DNA of 64,000 bases from Pseudomonas sp. S09G 359 (lineage in GTDB: Bacteria > Pseudomonadota > Gammaproteobacteria > Pseudomonadales > Pseudomonadaceae), in assembly GCF_002843605.1 (NCBI RefSeq), contig NZ_CP025263.1:3067501-3131500 (forward strand). The letters run 5' to 3'. How positions within the stretch are numbered: position 1 is the first letter of the stretch; each line of letters begins with the position of its first letter. Under the pieces are notes generated by a model. It worked only from the letters and a program-made list of their open reading frames with translations. It was not told where the DNA came from and did not search any database. The translations under genes and the position numbers were made by a program. Below are positions 17,252 to 25,564 of the stretch, piece after piece.

Positions 17252-17901
17252 GCCTGGGTCACCAGGCCCAGCGCGATACCCCGCACGGCGGCCTGGGTGC
17301 GATCGGCCGCACCGAGTTTGCCGATCACGCGTTCGACGTGGGCTTTAGCGGTGCCGGTGGTAATCCCCAGGTGCTCACCGATTTCCCGGTTGCTCATCCC
17401 GTTTGCGACCAGCCCGAGCACCTGACGCTCCCGTGGGGTCAGGTTTTCCGTTACCGCCGCGCCATTCGCATTGCGCTCGGTCATGCGCCGCAACAGGCGA
17501 GCGCTGACCGCGCTGTTGAGCGCTTCTTCACCAGCGGCGACTCGCTGCAAGGCGTCGATCACCTCGTTACGGCTGGCGTCTTTGAGCAGGTAGCCCACCG
17601 CCCCGGCGTTCATCGCGGCCTCCAAATGATCGGGGCTGTCATCCATGGTAAAAATCACCACCTTGATCGCCGGCAGGCGCTGTTGCAGCAGGCGGGCGGC
17701 GCCGAGGCCATTGAGCACCGGCATTCGAATATCGAGGATGACAATGTCGGGCAGTAACTGTTCGCACAGCTCCACTGCTTGCTGGCCATCACGGGCCTGG
17801 CCGACCACTTCGAATTGCGGGTGACCGGCCAGCAACGAGACAAACCCGGTGCGCGTGACTTCATGATCGTCGGCCAGCACCAGACGCAAGAGTTGGCTCA
17901 T
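17248..17901 (-). CDS. NarL/LuxR-family response regulator
   Basis: A 217-residue DNA-binding response regulator. The receiver domain has Asp11-Asp12 and phosphoacceptor Asp57 (IVILDIRMPVLNG). The LuxR-type helix-turn-helix spans ~154-210 (LTPRERQVLGLVANGMSNREIGEHL, split by one turn, then TAKAHVERVIGKLGAADRTQA). It directly follows the HisKA_3 kinase with a 4-bp overlap and is almost certainly its partner. Confidence 0.93.
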   Translation of the reverse strand: MSQLLRLVLADDHEVTRTGFVSLLAGHPQFEVVGQARDGQQAVELCEQLLPDIVILDIRMPVLNGLGAARLLQQRLPAIKVVIFTMDDSPDHLEAAMNAGAVGYLLKDASRNEVIDALQRVAAGEEALNSAVSARLLRRMTERNANGAAVTENLTPRERQVLGLVANGMSNREIGEHLGITTGTAKAHVERVIGKLGAADRTQAAVRGIALGLVTQA

Positions 17902-19082
17902 TGAGGTGTTCCATTCAGGTGGGCCGGCACGCGGGCGTGCAATTGGGTGCCGCAGTCGATCGCGCTGGTACAGGTGAAGTGGCCGCCCAGCAGGCTGGCG
18001 CGCTCGTGCATGGTGGCGAGGCCCAGGTGCTGGGTACCCGGGTTATCGAGTTTCTGCTCGAGCGCAAAGCCTTTGCCGTTGTCGTTCACCCGCAGCGAAG
18101 CCTGGCCGTCGTGCAGTGCCAGGGCCAGTTCCACATGGCTGGCCTGCGCGTGCTTGAGAATATTGTTGATGGCTTCCTGGCCGATTCTGAACAAGGCGAT
18201 CTCCACCTGACTGGGCAAGCGCCCCGCGTAGGCGGCGGTCCACTGCACGCTGACGGCGGTTTCGCGCAGGCGGTCAACCTCTTTATCCAGCGCCTTGAAT
18301 AAGCCGAAATCATCCAGCACTGTCGGGCGCAGGCCGGCGATCAGTTGCCGGCCTTCACCCACCGAGTGTTGCGCCAGGTTCAGAATCGCCTGCAGGTCTG
18401 CGTTCAGCGTGCCCGGTAGCGTCGGGCAACGGCCGGCAAACCCTTGCAGGCGCTGATGTAACCCCGCGAGGGTTTGCGCCAACCCGTCGTGCAAGTCGTA
18501 GGCCACGCGTTTGCGCTCGTCTTCCTGGGCGCGCAGCAACCGGTCGACAAGCTCGGACAGCGTCCTGTCGCGGGTTTTGAGGGTGGTCAGCAATCGTTGG
18601 TTATCCAGGTGCGCGGCCAGCAGCGTGGCGAGCAATTGCAGGGATTCACTGTCTTCATGGTCTGGCGCGCGCAGACTGACACTGTTGCCCAGCACCAGTA
18701 CACCAAAGGCATCGCCGTCGCCGCTGCGCAGGGGCACTTGCAACACACTCGGCAGGGCGCTTCCCGGCAGCTCCAGCCAGCACGGTGCGCGCAAACGGCG
18801 GTCGGCGATGGCGGTAAGACTGCTCAATCGATCCTGGCTGCCATGGCGGGCTGTGACAGTGGCGCATCCCTCGACATCCCACTCCTGAATCAGCCCGTGG
18901 TCCATCGCAAGAAACGCGCTCGCCCGGCCCAGCACGCGTTCGCGCATCGCGTCAGGCGCCAGTTGCGGTAACGCCTGCCCAGTGTCCACCAGCAAGCGCA
19001 AACGCGCGGTGCGACTTTCGGATTGTCGATAATGCGCGCGGATAGCCAGGGCACTACCGGGATCGTGTGGCGTGTTTTGCAT
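17898..19082 (-). CDS. Cytosolic GAF-HisKA_3 sensor histidine kinase
   Basis: A 394-residue NarX-type kinase without membrane segments. A GAF-like domain occupies ~40-160, a coiled coil ~160-190, and the HisKA_3 motif EDERKRVAYDLHDGLAQ has phosphoacceptor His198. The ATPase domain (~290-385) has the N-box QEAINNILKHA and DNGKGF. It is the first gene of a four-gene operon in which every junction is an ATGA overlap. The signal is probably cytosolic or redox, but no ligand can be read from the sequence. Confidence 0.9.
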   Translation of the reverse strand: MQNTPHDPGSALAIRAHYRQSESRTARLRLLVDTGQALPQLAPDAMRERVLGRASAFLAMDHGLIQEWDVEGCATVTARHGSQDRLSSLTAIADRRLRAPCWLELPGSALPSVLQVPLRSGDGDAFGVLVLGNSVSLRAPDHEDSESLQLLATLLAAHLDNQRLLTTLKTRDRTLSELVDRLLRAQEDERKRVAYDLHDGLAQTLAGLHQRLQGFAGRCPTLPGTLNADLQAILNLAQHSVGEGRQLIAGLRPTVLDDFGLFKALDKEVDRLRETAVSVQWTAAYAGRLPSQVEIALFRIGQEAINNILKHAQASHVELALALHDGQASLRVNDNGKGFALEQKLDNPGTQHLGLATMHERASLLGGHFTCTSAIDCGTQLHARVPAHLNGTPQ

Positions 19083-19157
19083 GCTTGGGCTCCGGAGTCA
19101 CAGGCTCGCGAGCGCGAGGGAGGCTATTAAACCCTGTCGAGCAGGTCAGGCGCCATC

Positions 19158-19169
19158 TGCCAAATGGCA
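19158..19169. promoter_or_regulatory. Short inverted repeat between divergent genes
   Basis: TGCCA-AA-TGGCA is a perfect palindrome in the 167-bp gap between the GAF kinase operon and the SgcJ-like gene. It could bind a dimeric regulator, for example the NarL-type protein of the operon. Chance occurrence is not excluded. Confidence 0.3.
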
Positions 19170-19249
19170 TAGTTAAATGACTCCGATTGGCCGATGGCGA
19201 GCGGGCAGGCGATTGGCAAAGTGTGCTCACCCACAACAGGAGCATCCCA

Positions 19250-19768
19250 ATGAACTTCAAAACCGTCTCGATCGCCGTGATTTTCGCCTTGAGCGCCCCC
19301 TTTGTGCAGGCTGCCGAGACGTCACCCTATGTCTACCGCGAAGTGGCTCAGGCGCCTGCCAATGTAAAAGACCGTGAGATTGCCGGGTTGTTTGATCGTT
19401 GGAACAGCGCCTTGCAGACCGGTAACGTCAAGACCGTGGTCGACTTGTATGCCCCGGGCGCGGTGTTGCAGCCGACCGTATCCAATCAGGTGCGTACCAC
19501 GCCGGAGCAGATCACGGACTACTTCGATCACTTCCTGATGCTCAAGCCGGTAGGCCAGATCAACTACCGTGAGATCCGCCAGCTTGGCACTAACGTGGCG
19601 ATGGACAGCGGGGTCTACACGTTCACCCTGACCGAGGCGAACGGCAAGATCCGCCACGTGCAGGCACGCTACACGTTCGTCTACGAGCAGGTTGGTGGCC
19701 AGTGGAAAATCCTCAACCACCACTCCTCTGCGATGCCTGAAGTGCAGGCCAAACACGCCAAGCAGTAA
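19250..19768 (+). CDS. SgcJ/EcaC-like secreted SnoaL-fold protein
   Basis: A 172-residue protein. An AGGAG ribosome site 8 bp before 19250 and a clear Sec signal peptide (MNFKTVSIAVIFALSAPFVQA) fix the start. The mature part is a cone-shaped SnoaL/DUF4440-like domain: DRWNSALQTGNVKTVVDLYAPGAVL near the N-terminus and RYTFVYEQVGGQWKILNHHSSAMP at the end, both typical of this group. Proteins of this type bind small molecules, and an enzymatic role is often uncertain. It stands alone between a divergent operon and a terminator. Confidence 0.82.
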   Translation: MNFKTVSIAVIFALSAPFVQAAETSPYVYREVAQAPANVKDREIAGLFDRWNSALQTGNVKTVVDLYAPGAVLQPTVSNQVRTTPEQITDYFDHFLMLKPVGQINYREIRQLGTNVAMDSGVYTFTLTEANGKIRHVQARYTFVYEQVGGQWKILNHHSSAMPEVQAKHAKQ

Positions 19769-19782
19769 CTGCTGGTTCACAC

Positions 19783-19813
19783 AGTCCACGCCCCTGCGGG
19801 TGTGGACTTTTTT
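19783..19813 (+). terminator. Rho-independent terminator after the SgcJ-like gene
   Basis: Stem agtccacgccc/gggtgtggact with a four-base loop (one G-T pair) followed by six T residues, 15 bp after the stop codon. Confidence 0.85.
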
Positions 19814-19830
19814 GCGTTTTCTCCACGTCA

Positions 19831-19889
19831 GATCGGGCAAGCAATCGCGTCGATCAGGCAACCGTGGCGTGCCGGGCGCACCGCATACT
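19831..19889 (+). promoter_or_regulatory. Tandem 21-bp direct-repeat promoter of the ABM-transporter pair
   Basis: Half-sites gatcGGGCAA (core 19836-19840) and gatcAGGCAA (core 19857-19861) are 21 bp apart. CATACT at 19884-19889 begins 27 bp after the second core and is the likely -10 box. Spacing is identical to the xdhC site. Confidence 0.72.
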
Positions 19890-19943
19890 GCTGAGGACTT
19901 ACCCAATCGATAAGCGTCACGTGCGCTTTTTTGGAGGACCCTC

Positions 19944-20300
19944 ATGCGTTCGCCTGACCGCAGCACCCAGTTCAGCCAGTTCGTTGAGTTCGTCGTCGAC
20001 CCACTTCATGTGCAGGATCTGGTAACGGCGTTGATCGCACGCGTCGAGCGCTTCACCTGTCTCTGCCCGGGATTCATCAGCGCGCAGGTGCACGTCAGTG
20101 AGGCCGGCGACCGGGTGCTGATGCAACTGTTGTGGCCCTCCAAGCGATACAGCGAGCTGGCGATTGAACGCGCCCAAACGGCTGAGCCCGACCTGTTTCA
20201 TCTGGCACGCGAGCATCACGCCAGCGCGCTGTTATTCAGCACCTTCAATGCGGTCGCGCAGGTGTGCGCAGTACCGGTTGCCGAAGGTGGGGGGCAATGA
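19944..20300 (+). CDS. Antibiotic-biosynthesis-monooxygenase-like (ABM) small protein
   Basis: A 118-residue protein with a strong GGAGG ribosome site. The pattern FVEFVVDPLHVQDLVTALI...F..LCPGFISAQVHVSEAGDRVLMQLLW fits the dimeric ferredoxin-like ABM fold found in quinol monooxygenases and heme-degrading proteins. The match is to the fold only; no catalytic residue can be assigned. Its stop overlaps the start of the transporter gene (ATGA), so the two form an operon under the tandem-repeat promoter. Confidence 0.65.
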   Translation: MRSPDRSTQFSQFVEFVVDPLHVQDLVTALIARVERFTCLCPGFISAQVHVSEAGDRVLMQLLWPSKRYSELAIERAQTAEPDLFHLAREHHASALLFSTFNAVAQVCAVPVAEGGGQ

Positions 20301-21568
20301 CGCCTGCGGGGACGCTCAAGTGGGCGCACGTCTTGCCGGCGGAAAGAACCGCGCTGGTGCTGGGGTTCGCCTTTCATTTCTGCGTGCTGGCGAGCTATTA
20401 CCTGGTGCGGCCTTTGCGCGACGCATTGGGCCTGGAAGGTGGCGCCGACAAATTACAGTGGCTGTTCACCGCGACTTTTGTGGTGATGCTGCTGATGGTT
20501 CCGCTGTTCGGCGCGTTGGTATCACGGTTGCCGGCGACGCGGTTTATCCCGCTGATCTATCGATTCGTGGCAGTCACCATGCTGATGTTTGGTGTGTTGA
20601 TTACGGCAAAAATTGCGCCTGTGCAGGTTGGCCAGGTGTTCTTCGTGTGGATCAGCGTCTACAACCTGTTCATCGTCTCGATTTTCTGGAGCGTGCTGGT
20701 CGACCGTTTTTCCAGCGAACAAGGCGTGCGCTTGTTTGGTTTTATTGCGGCGGGCGGGACGCTGGGGACGTTCATCGGCCCACTGCTGGCCGCCACCCTG
20801 GCGACCCGGCTTGGGCCCATTGCACTGACGCTGGCGGCAGCATTGCTGCTGGAACTGGCGGTGCGTTGCTATCGGGCATTGTTGCAACGTACCGAAGCGC
20901 AGGCGGCCTGCCTGGCGCAAGGGCATCGCCGGATGGGCGGCAGCATGCTCGCCGGCCTCACGCTGATTGCGCGCTCACCTTATCTGCTGGGGCTGGTGCT
21001 GTTCATGCTCCTGCACACCACGGCGGCCACTTTTCTGTACTTCGAGCAGGGGCGGATAGTCGCTGGGAGCTACGCGGATGTGGCCAGCAGAACCCAGTTT
21101 TTTGCGTTCATCGATCTGATCGTTTCGGCGTTGACCCTGACCTTTCAACTTTTGCTCACCGGACCGTTGATTCGCCGGGTTGGCATCGGCGGTGCACTGG
21201 TGGCGCTGCCCATGGTGACGCTGGTGGCATTCACTGCAATGGCGTTGTCACCCGTGCCAGCGACGGTGGCGTTGGCGCAGGGCTTGCGTCGTGCGATTGA
21301 ATTTTCGGTGGTGCGTCCGGCGCGCGAAGTGCTCTGGACCGTCGTCAGCCGTGAGGAAAAGTACAAGGCCAAGAATGTCATCGAGACCCTGGTGTATCGC
21401 GGTGGGGATGCGCTCAGCGGTTGGCTTTCGGTCGGGCTGACTGCAGCGGGCGCCGGGTTTGGCGTTATCGCCGTGTTGATTGTGCCCGTCGCAGGCGTGT
21501 GGGGCGGGGTGTGCTATTGGTTGGCAATCCGTCAGCGGCGGATGGCAGCCAAGGCATCAGTTCAATGA
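20297..21568 (+). CDS. NTP/NDP-exchange-type (ATP/ADP carrier-like) MFS transporter
   Basis: A 423-residue membrane protein with about 11-12 hydrophobic segments. I chose 20297 because it gives an ATGA overlap with the upstream gene and has GGTGGGG before it. The N-terminus FHFCVLASYYLVRPLRDALGL, in particular YYxxRPLRD, and the later EFSVVRPAREVLWTVVSREEKYKAKN are typical of the bacterial relatives of the plastid/rickettsial ATP/ADP translocases. In free-living bacteria the substrate is unknown and need not be a nucleotide. Confidence 0.8.
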   Translation: MTPAGTLKWAHVLPAERTALVLGFAFHFCVLASYYLVRPLRDALGLEGGADKLQWLFTATFVVMLLMVPLFGALVSRLPATRFIPLIYRFVAVTMLMFGVLITAKIAPVQVGQVFFVWISVYNLFIVSIFWSVLVDRFSSEQGVRLFGFIAAGGTLGTFIGPLLAATLATRLGPIALTLAAALLLELAVRCYRALLQRTEAQAACLAQGHRRMGGSMLAGLTLIARSPYLLGLVLFMLLHTTAATFLYFEQGRIVAGSYADVASRTQFFAFIDLIVSALTLTFQLLLTGPLIRRVGIGGALVALPMVTLVAFTAMALSPVPATVALAQGLRRAIEFSVVRPAREVLWTVVSREEKYKAKNVIETLVYRGGDALSGWLSVGLTAAGAGFGVIAVLIVPVAGVWGGVCYWLAIRQRRMAAKASVQ

Positions 21569-21588
21569 ACTGATGCCGAATAGGGCAA

Positions 21589-21966
21589 TTATTGTGCGCC
21601 GTCCAGCAACCATTGGGCGATTGACTGCGCATCGGCGTCCGACACCTGAGCTTGTGGCGGCATCGGCATCGGCCCCCATTTGCCGCTGCCGCCGGCCTTG
21701 ATGCTGGCTGCCAGTTGCTCAGCCGTGGTATCGCTGCCAGCGTACTTTTGCGCGATACCCTTCCAGGAAGGGCCTACCACCTGTGCATTGGCTTGATGAC
21801 AGCCCACGCAAGCGTAACGCTGGACCAGGGCCTGACTCGCCACCGCCTGCGCCGGCCACACGGCGCTGGCCAGTGTGCCGAGTGACAGAGCAAGCGTGGC
21901 GAGCATGGCGCTGTGTGCCAGCCGGGGTGCCTCGCGGCCCCCGGGTAATTTCAGGTACTGGTTCAA
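21589..21966 (-). CDS. Periplasmic c-type cytochrome
   Basis: A 125-residue class I cytochrome c. The frame starts with TTG at 21966 (MNQYLKL); a hydrophobic signal segment (~20-44, ending AQAVA) follows. Heme site CVGCH lies near 53-57, and the distal Met is within MPMPP near 100, as in c551/c552 proteins. It is the last gene of the hydrolase-F420-iorA-iorB operon. It probably accepts electrons from the molybdenum hydroxylase, which lacks an FAD subunit. Confidence 0.88.
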   Translation of the reverse strand: MNQYLKLPGGREAPRLAHSAMLATLALSLGTLASAVWPAQAVASQALVQRYACVGCHQANAQVVGPSWKGIAQKYAGSDTTAEQLAASIKAGGSGKWGPMPMPPQAQVSDADAQSIAQWLLDGAQ

Positions 21967-22021
21967 ATGGATTCTCTCTCATCAATCAAAAAAGGCGGTG
22001 CAGCCGGCTGCACCGCATTGC

Positions 22022-24262
22022 TCAGGCGAGCTTGAAGGGCAATTCACGTACAGGCTTGCCGGTGATCTGCGCAATGGCGTTGGCGAACGCTGGAGCCAGC
22101 GGCGGCAGGCCAGGTTCGCCCATGCCTGTGGGCGGCTCCGCACTCGGCAGCGTATGCACCGAAAACTCCGGCATATCGGCGATGCGCGGCACGCTGAAGT
22201 CGGCAAAATTGCTTTGCTGCACCACACCGTCCTTGAGGGTGATGGCGCCGCCCGGCAGGCACATCGACAGGCCCATCAAGGCTGCGCCCTGTACCTGGGC
22301 TTCCACGCTGCGCGGGTTGACCAGCAGGTTGCAATGCACGCCTGCGGTCACATGGTGCAGCACCGGACGGCCGTCCTGTACCGAGGCTTCGACGACATAG
22401 GCCACCACCGAACTGAACGACTCATGTACCGCCACACCCCAGGCGCGACCCGCCGGCAGTTGGCGCTTGCCGTACCCACTCTTTTCCACCGCCAATTGCA
22501 ACGCTGCACTATGGCGCGGGCTTTTGTCGGCAAACAGTTTCAGCCGGTAAGCCACGGGATCCTGCTGGGTGGCTCGGGCAATTTCATCAATCAAGGTCTC
22601 CATCACGAACGCGGTATGGGTGGAGCCCACACTGCGCCACCACAGCACTGGAACGTTGAGCTTGGGATGATGCACCGTCAGGCGCATCGGAATCGGATAA
22701 GGCTCACGCAGGCCTTCGGTGGCGGTGGGATCAATGCCATTCTTCACCCGCCCACCGAACATGGTGCCCGTCACAATCGACTGCCCGACCAGCACGTGGT
22801 CCCAGGCCAGGACGTTGCCGCTGTCGTCGAAACCGATGCGCGCGCGGTGCAGGTGCATGGGGCGGTAGTAGCCGCCCTTGATGTCGTCTTCACGGCTCCA
22901 CACTGTGCGCACCGGGGCGGTTAACCCCGCTGTTCGTGCCGCCTTGGCCACTTCACAGGCCAGGACCACAATGTCGCAGGTGGCGATGCCGCGCCGGCCG
23001 AAACCGCCGCCGGCCGTCTGTACGTTGATCTGTACTTGTTCGGGCTTTAGATTCAGCACGCGTGCGGCCGCCGCGTTGTCGGCACCGGCAAACTGGGTAC
23101 CGACCCATAACTCGGCGCGGCCCTCTGACAGTTGCACGGTGCAGTTCAACGGCTCCATGGGGGCATGGGCCAGGTACGGAAACACGAACTCGGCTTCGAG
23201 GGTGTGCGGCGACGTTGCCAGCGGTGTCATATCCGCATCGAAATGCTGGGGCCCCGGGCGGCCGGCCAGGACTTTGTAGTCGGCCAGTTGCTGCTCGCTG
23301 TCGACCTTTTCCACCGCCGCCGTGTCCCACTGAGCATTGAGCGCATCACGCCCCTGTTTGGCCTGCCAATAGCCTTCAGCCACGACCGCCACGCCTTCAG
23401 CACCGCCATCAAGCGGCACGCGATAGACCGCTTTTACTCCTCGGATGGCGCGTGCTGCGCGGTCATCCAGAGCCGCCAGCCTGGCGCCGAATACCGGCGG
23501 GCGCGCCACCACGGCGGTGAGTTGCTCGGGCAGGCGCATGTCAATCCCGAAATCCTGCTGGCCGCTGCTCTTGGCCTTGGCATCGATGCGCGTCGTAGCC
23601 TGGCCAATAATGCGGAAATCCTTGGGGTCCTTGAGGCTGACCTGGTCCGGTACCGGCATTGCCATCGCGGCCTCAGCCAGTTCGCCGTAGCTCGCGGTGC
23701 GGCCCCCCGGGCCAAGCACGCGGCCGGCGCGGGTACTCAAACGGGACACGTCGAGGTTCCAGCGCGCCGCCGCAGCTGCCAGCAGCATGGCGCGGGCGCG
23801 GGCGCCGAGTTCGCGGTACTGGGTGTAGCTGTTCTTGATGGAATTGGAGCCGCCGGTCAGGTGCATGCCAAAGCGTGGGTCCTGATAGGCGATATCACTG
23901 GTGCCGTTGCGACTGCGCACCAGGCTCCAGTCGGCATCCAGTTCTTCGGCAAGAATCATCGGCAAGCCGGTCTGTACGCCCTGGCCGAACTCCAGCCGGT
24001 TGATGGTCACCGTCACTTCGCCATTGGAGGCGATCTGTACGAAAGCGTTGGGTTGTTGCGTCGGCTTCAGCGGCTCCACCGCAACGCTGTTGGCCTGCTG
24101 CGCCAAGGCCAGGTGAGGAAAGGCGCCCAGGGCCAGGCCGCCGATACCCAGTATCTTCAAGAAACTCCGCCGCGCGTAGGTGGCCGGGCCGTCGACCTGA
24201 TCGCGCTCCAGCATATGTTGCAAGGCGCGAGGCAGCTCCTCTGGGAAAAGATCATTCAGCAT
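22022..24262 (-). CDS. iorB: IorB-type molybdopterin hydroxylase large subunit
   Basis: A 746-residue molybdenum-cofactor subunit of the isoquinoline 1-oxidoreductase / aldehyde dehydrogenase group. The start at 24262 has AGGAG before it. A Tat signal (YARRSFLKILGIGGLALGAF, Arg31-Arg32) indicates folded export to the periplasm. The two aldehyde-oxidase-type halves carry typical blocks such as GGGFGRRG and, near the end, GMGEPGLPPLAPAFANAI, whose Glu is the likely catalytic base. It lies 13 bp after iorA. The substrate is unknown: N-heterocycles or aldehydes are both plausible. Confidence 0.9.
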   Translation of the reverse strand: MLNDLFPEELPRALQHMLERDQVDGPATYARRSFLKILGIGGLALGAFPHLALAQQANSVAVEPLKPTQQPNAFVQIASNGEVTVTINRLEFGQGVQTGLPMILAEELDADWSLVRSRNGTSDIAYQDPRFGMHLTGGSNSIKNSYTQYRELGARARAMLLAAAAARWNLDVSRLSTRAGRVLGPGGRTASYGELAEAAMAMPVPDQVSLKDPKDFRIIGQATTRIDAKAKSSGQQDFGIDMRLPEQLTAVVARPPVFGARLAALDDRAARAIRGVKAVYRVPLDGGAEGVAVVAEGYWQAKQGRDALNAQWDTAAVEKVDSEQQLADYKVLAGRPGPQHFDADMTPLATSPHTLEAEFVFPYLAHAPMEPLNCTVQLSEGRAELWVGTQFAGADNAAAARVLNLKPEQVQINVQTAGGGFGRRGIATCDIVVLACEVAKAARTAGLTAPVRTVWSREDDIKGGYYRPMHLHRARIGFDDSGNVLAWDHVLVGQSIVTGTMFGGRVKNGIDPTATEGLREPYPIPMRLTVHHPKLNVPVLWWRSVGSTHTAFVMETLIDEIARATQQDPVAYRLKLFADKSPRHSAALQLAVEKSGYGKRQLPAGRAWGVAVHESFSSVVAYVVEASVQDGRPVLHHVTAGVHCNLLVNPRSVEAQVQGAALMGLSMCLPGGAITLKDGVVQQSNFADFSVPRIADMPEFSVHTLPSAEPPTGMGEPGLPPLAPAFANAIAQITGKPVRELPFKLA

Positions 24263-24275
24263 GGGGCTGCTCCTG

Positions 24276-24749
24276 TCAGGCGAGGGCTTTGGCGGCGTCA
24301 GCCACCGCAGCACGGATGCGCACGTAAGTGCCACAGCGACAGATGTTGCCCATCATCGCCGAGTCGATCTCTGCCGCCGTGGGTTGCTTGCCCTTGGGTT
24401 GAGCCTTGAGAAAGGCGGTCGCGCTCATGATCTGGCCGCTCTGGCAGTAGCCGCATTGCGCGACGTCGTGTTTGACCCACGCCTCGTGCACGGCCGTGCC
24501 GACGGGGTCACTGCCGTTGGTCGCCGCTTCGATAGTGGTGATCCTGCGCCCCTCGGCGGCGGTTATCGGCGTGACGCACGAACGAATCGCCTGGCCATCC
24601 AGGTGCACGGTGCACGCGCCGCACAGGGCTGCGCCGCAGCCGAACTTGGTGCCGGTCATGCCCAGCGCGTCGCGCAAGGTCCAGAGAATAGGGGTGCCGG
24701 GGTCGACGTCGACGGTGTAGTCACGGCCATTGATATTGAGGACGCTCAT
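24276..24749 (-). CDS. iorA: IorA-type [2Fe-2S] subunit
   Basis: A 157-residue iron-sulfur subunit. The N-terminal plant-ferredoxin-like cluster motif GCGAALCGACTV and the C-terminal motifs CGYCQSGQ and NICRCGTY supply ligands for two [2Fe-2S] clusters that carry electrons from the molybdenum centre. It has no signal of its own and is probably exported with the Tat-tagged IorB partner. No FAD subunit is encoded nearby, as expected of two-subunit enzymes that donate electrons to a cytochrome. Confidence 0.92.
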   Translation of the reverse strand: MSVLNINGRDYTVDVDPGTPILWTLRDALGMTGTKFGCGAALCGACTVHLDGQAIRSCVTPITAAEGRRITTIEAATNGSDPVGTAVHEAWVKHDVAQCGYCQSGQIMSATAFLKAQPKGKQPTAAEIDSAMMGNICRCGTYVRIRAAVADAAKALA

Positions 24750-24828
24750 CGTTGACAGCTCTCTTGTTGATCAATCGGGTCAGTGTTTTCGACATCAGGC
24801 GTGCGACTTGGCGACCGCTGTCACCGGG

Positions 24829-25551
24829 TCATGCATCAGGCGGCAAATTCAACAAGCGTCGCAATGCCGGCGCGTCGGTGTTGGCTCTGAAGCCGACGCC
24901 GCCGCGTTGAAAGCTGCGCGCCGTGGACAGATCGCCGGTGATCACCGGCTCACCGGCGACATCGCGTACCAGCTGTGCAGCAACTTGTAGAGCCTCGGGG
25001 TCATTGCTGGCGATGGGCACGCCTAAGGTTTCACCGATACCGCGCGCAGACGCATTCACCGCCGTCGCATCCACCGCACTGAAGGCCCTGACCAAGCGGG
25101 TGCCGGGCAAGTACTTGGCCGAGGTTTCGCCAACACCGTTGGCGTAGGCTTCGCGCGAGAGGGGATTGGCTTCATCCGGCGGAGGGTTGGTCGCATCCAG
25201 CACTATTTTGCCGCGCAGTTGTGGGGCCAGGTCGCGTCCGAGTTGGGGCAGGGCGTTATAAGGCACCGCAAACAGCACCACCGATCCGAACGCGGCGGCT
25301 TGTTGGGGAGTGCCGGCCGACGCGAGCGGGCCGAGTTCCTTGACCATCGCATCAAGCTCTGCCGGGTTGCGTGAGGAGAACATCACGCCATGACCGGCCT
25401 TGACCAGCAGTTGGCCGATGGTGCCACCGTGTGAGCCCGCGCCGATGACGGCGATGCGCAGTTTTTCTGTCGCGTTGGCCGTGATGGGGCATAGCCCGAG
25501 TGTCCACAATGCAATGAGTGCAAATACGAAGGAGCGTAGAAATAGTGGCAT
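24829..25551 (-). CDS. Exported NADPH-dependent F420-reductase-like protein
   Basis: A 240-residue protein. The start at 25551 has AAGGA upstream and begins a clear signal peptide (MPLFLRSFVFALIALWTLGL, then CPITANA). The mature part opens with a Rossmann motif, IAVIGAGSHGGTIGQLLVKAGH, split by family spacing, and contains VVLFAVPYNALP and VLDATNPP, as in the NAD(P)-binding F420-oxidoreductase family. An exported member is odd because NADPH is cytosolic. It lies 13 bp after the hydrolase gene, so it belongs to the same operon. Confidence 0.78.
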   Translation of the reverse strand: MPLFLRSFVFALIALWTLGLCPITANATEKLRIAVIGAGSHGGTIGQLLVKAGHGVMFSSRNPAELDAMVKELGPLASAGTPQQAAAFGSVVLFAVPYNALPQLGRDLAPQLRGKIVLDATNPPPDEANPLSREAYANGVGETSAKYLPGTRLVRAFSAVDATAVNASARGIGETLGVPIASNDPEALQVAAQLVRDVAGEPVITGDLSTARSFQRGGVGFRANTDAPALRRLLNLPPDA

Positions 25552-25564
25552 GTGCAGGGTCCTT

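Noticed and set aside
24750..24828. Possible regulon promoter directly before iorA
   Set aside because: No GGCAA pair at 21-bp spacing is present. iorA is more simply transcribed from the hydrolase promoter further upstream.
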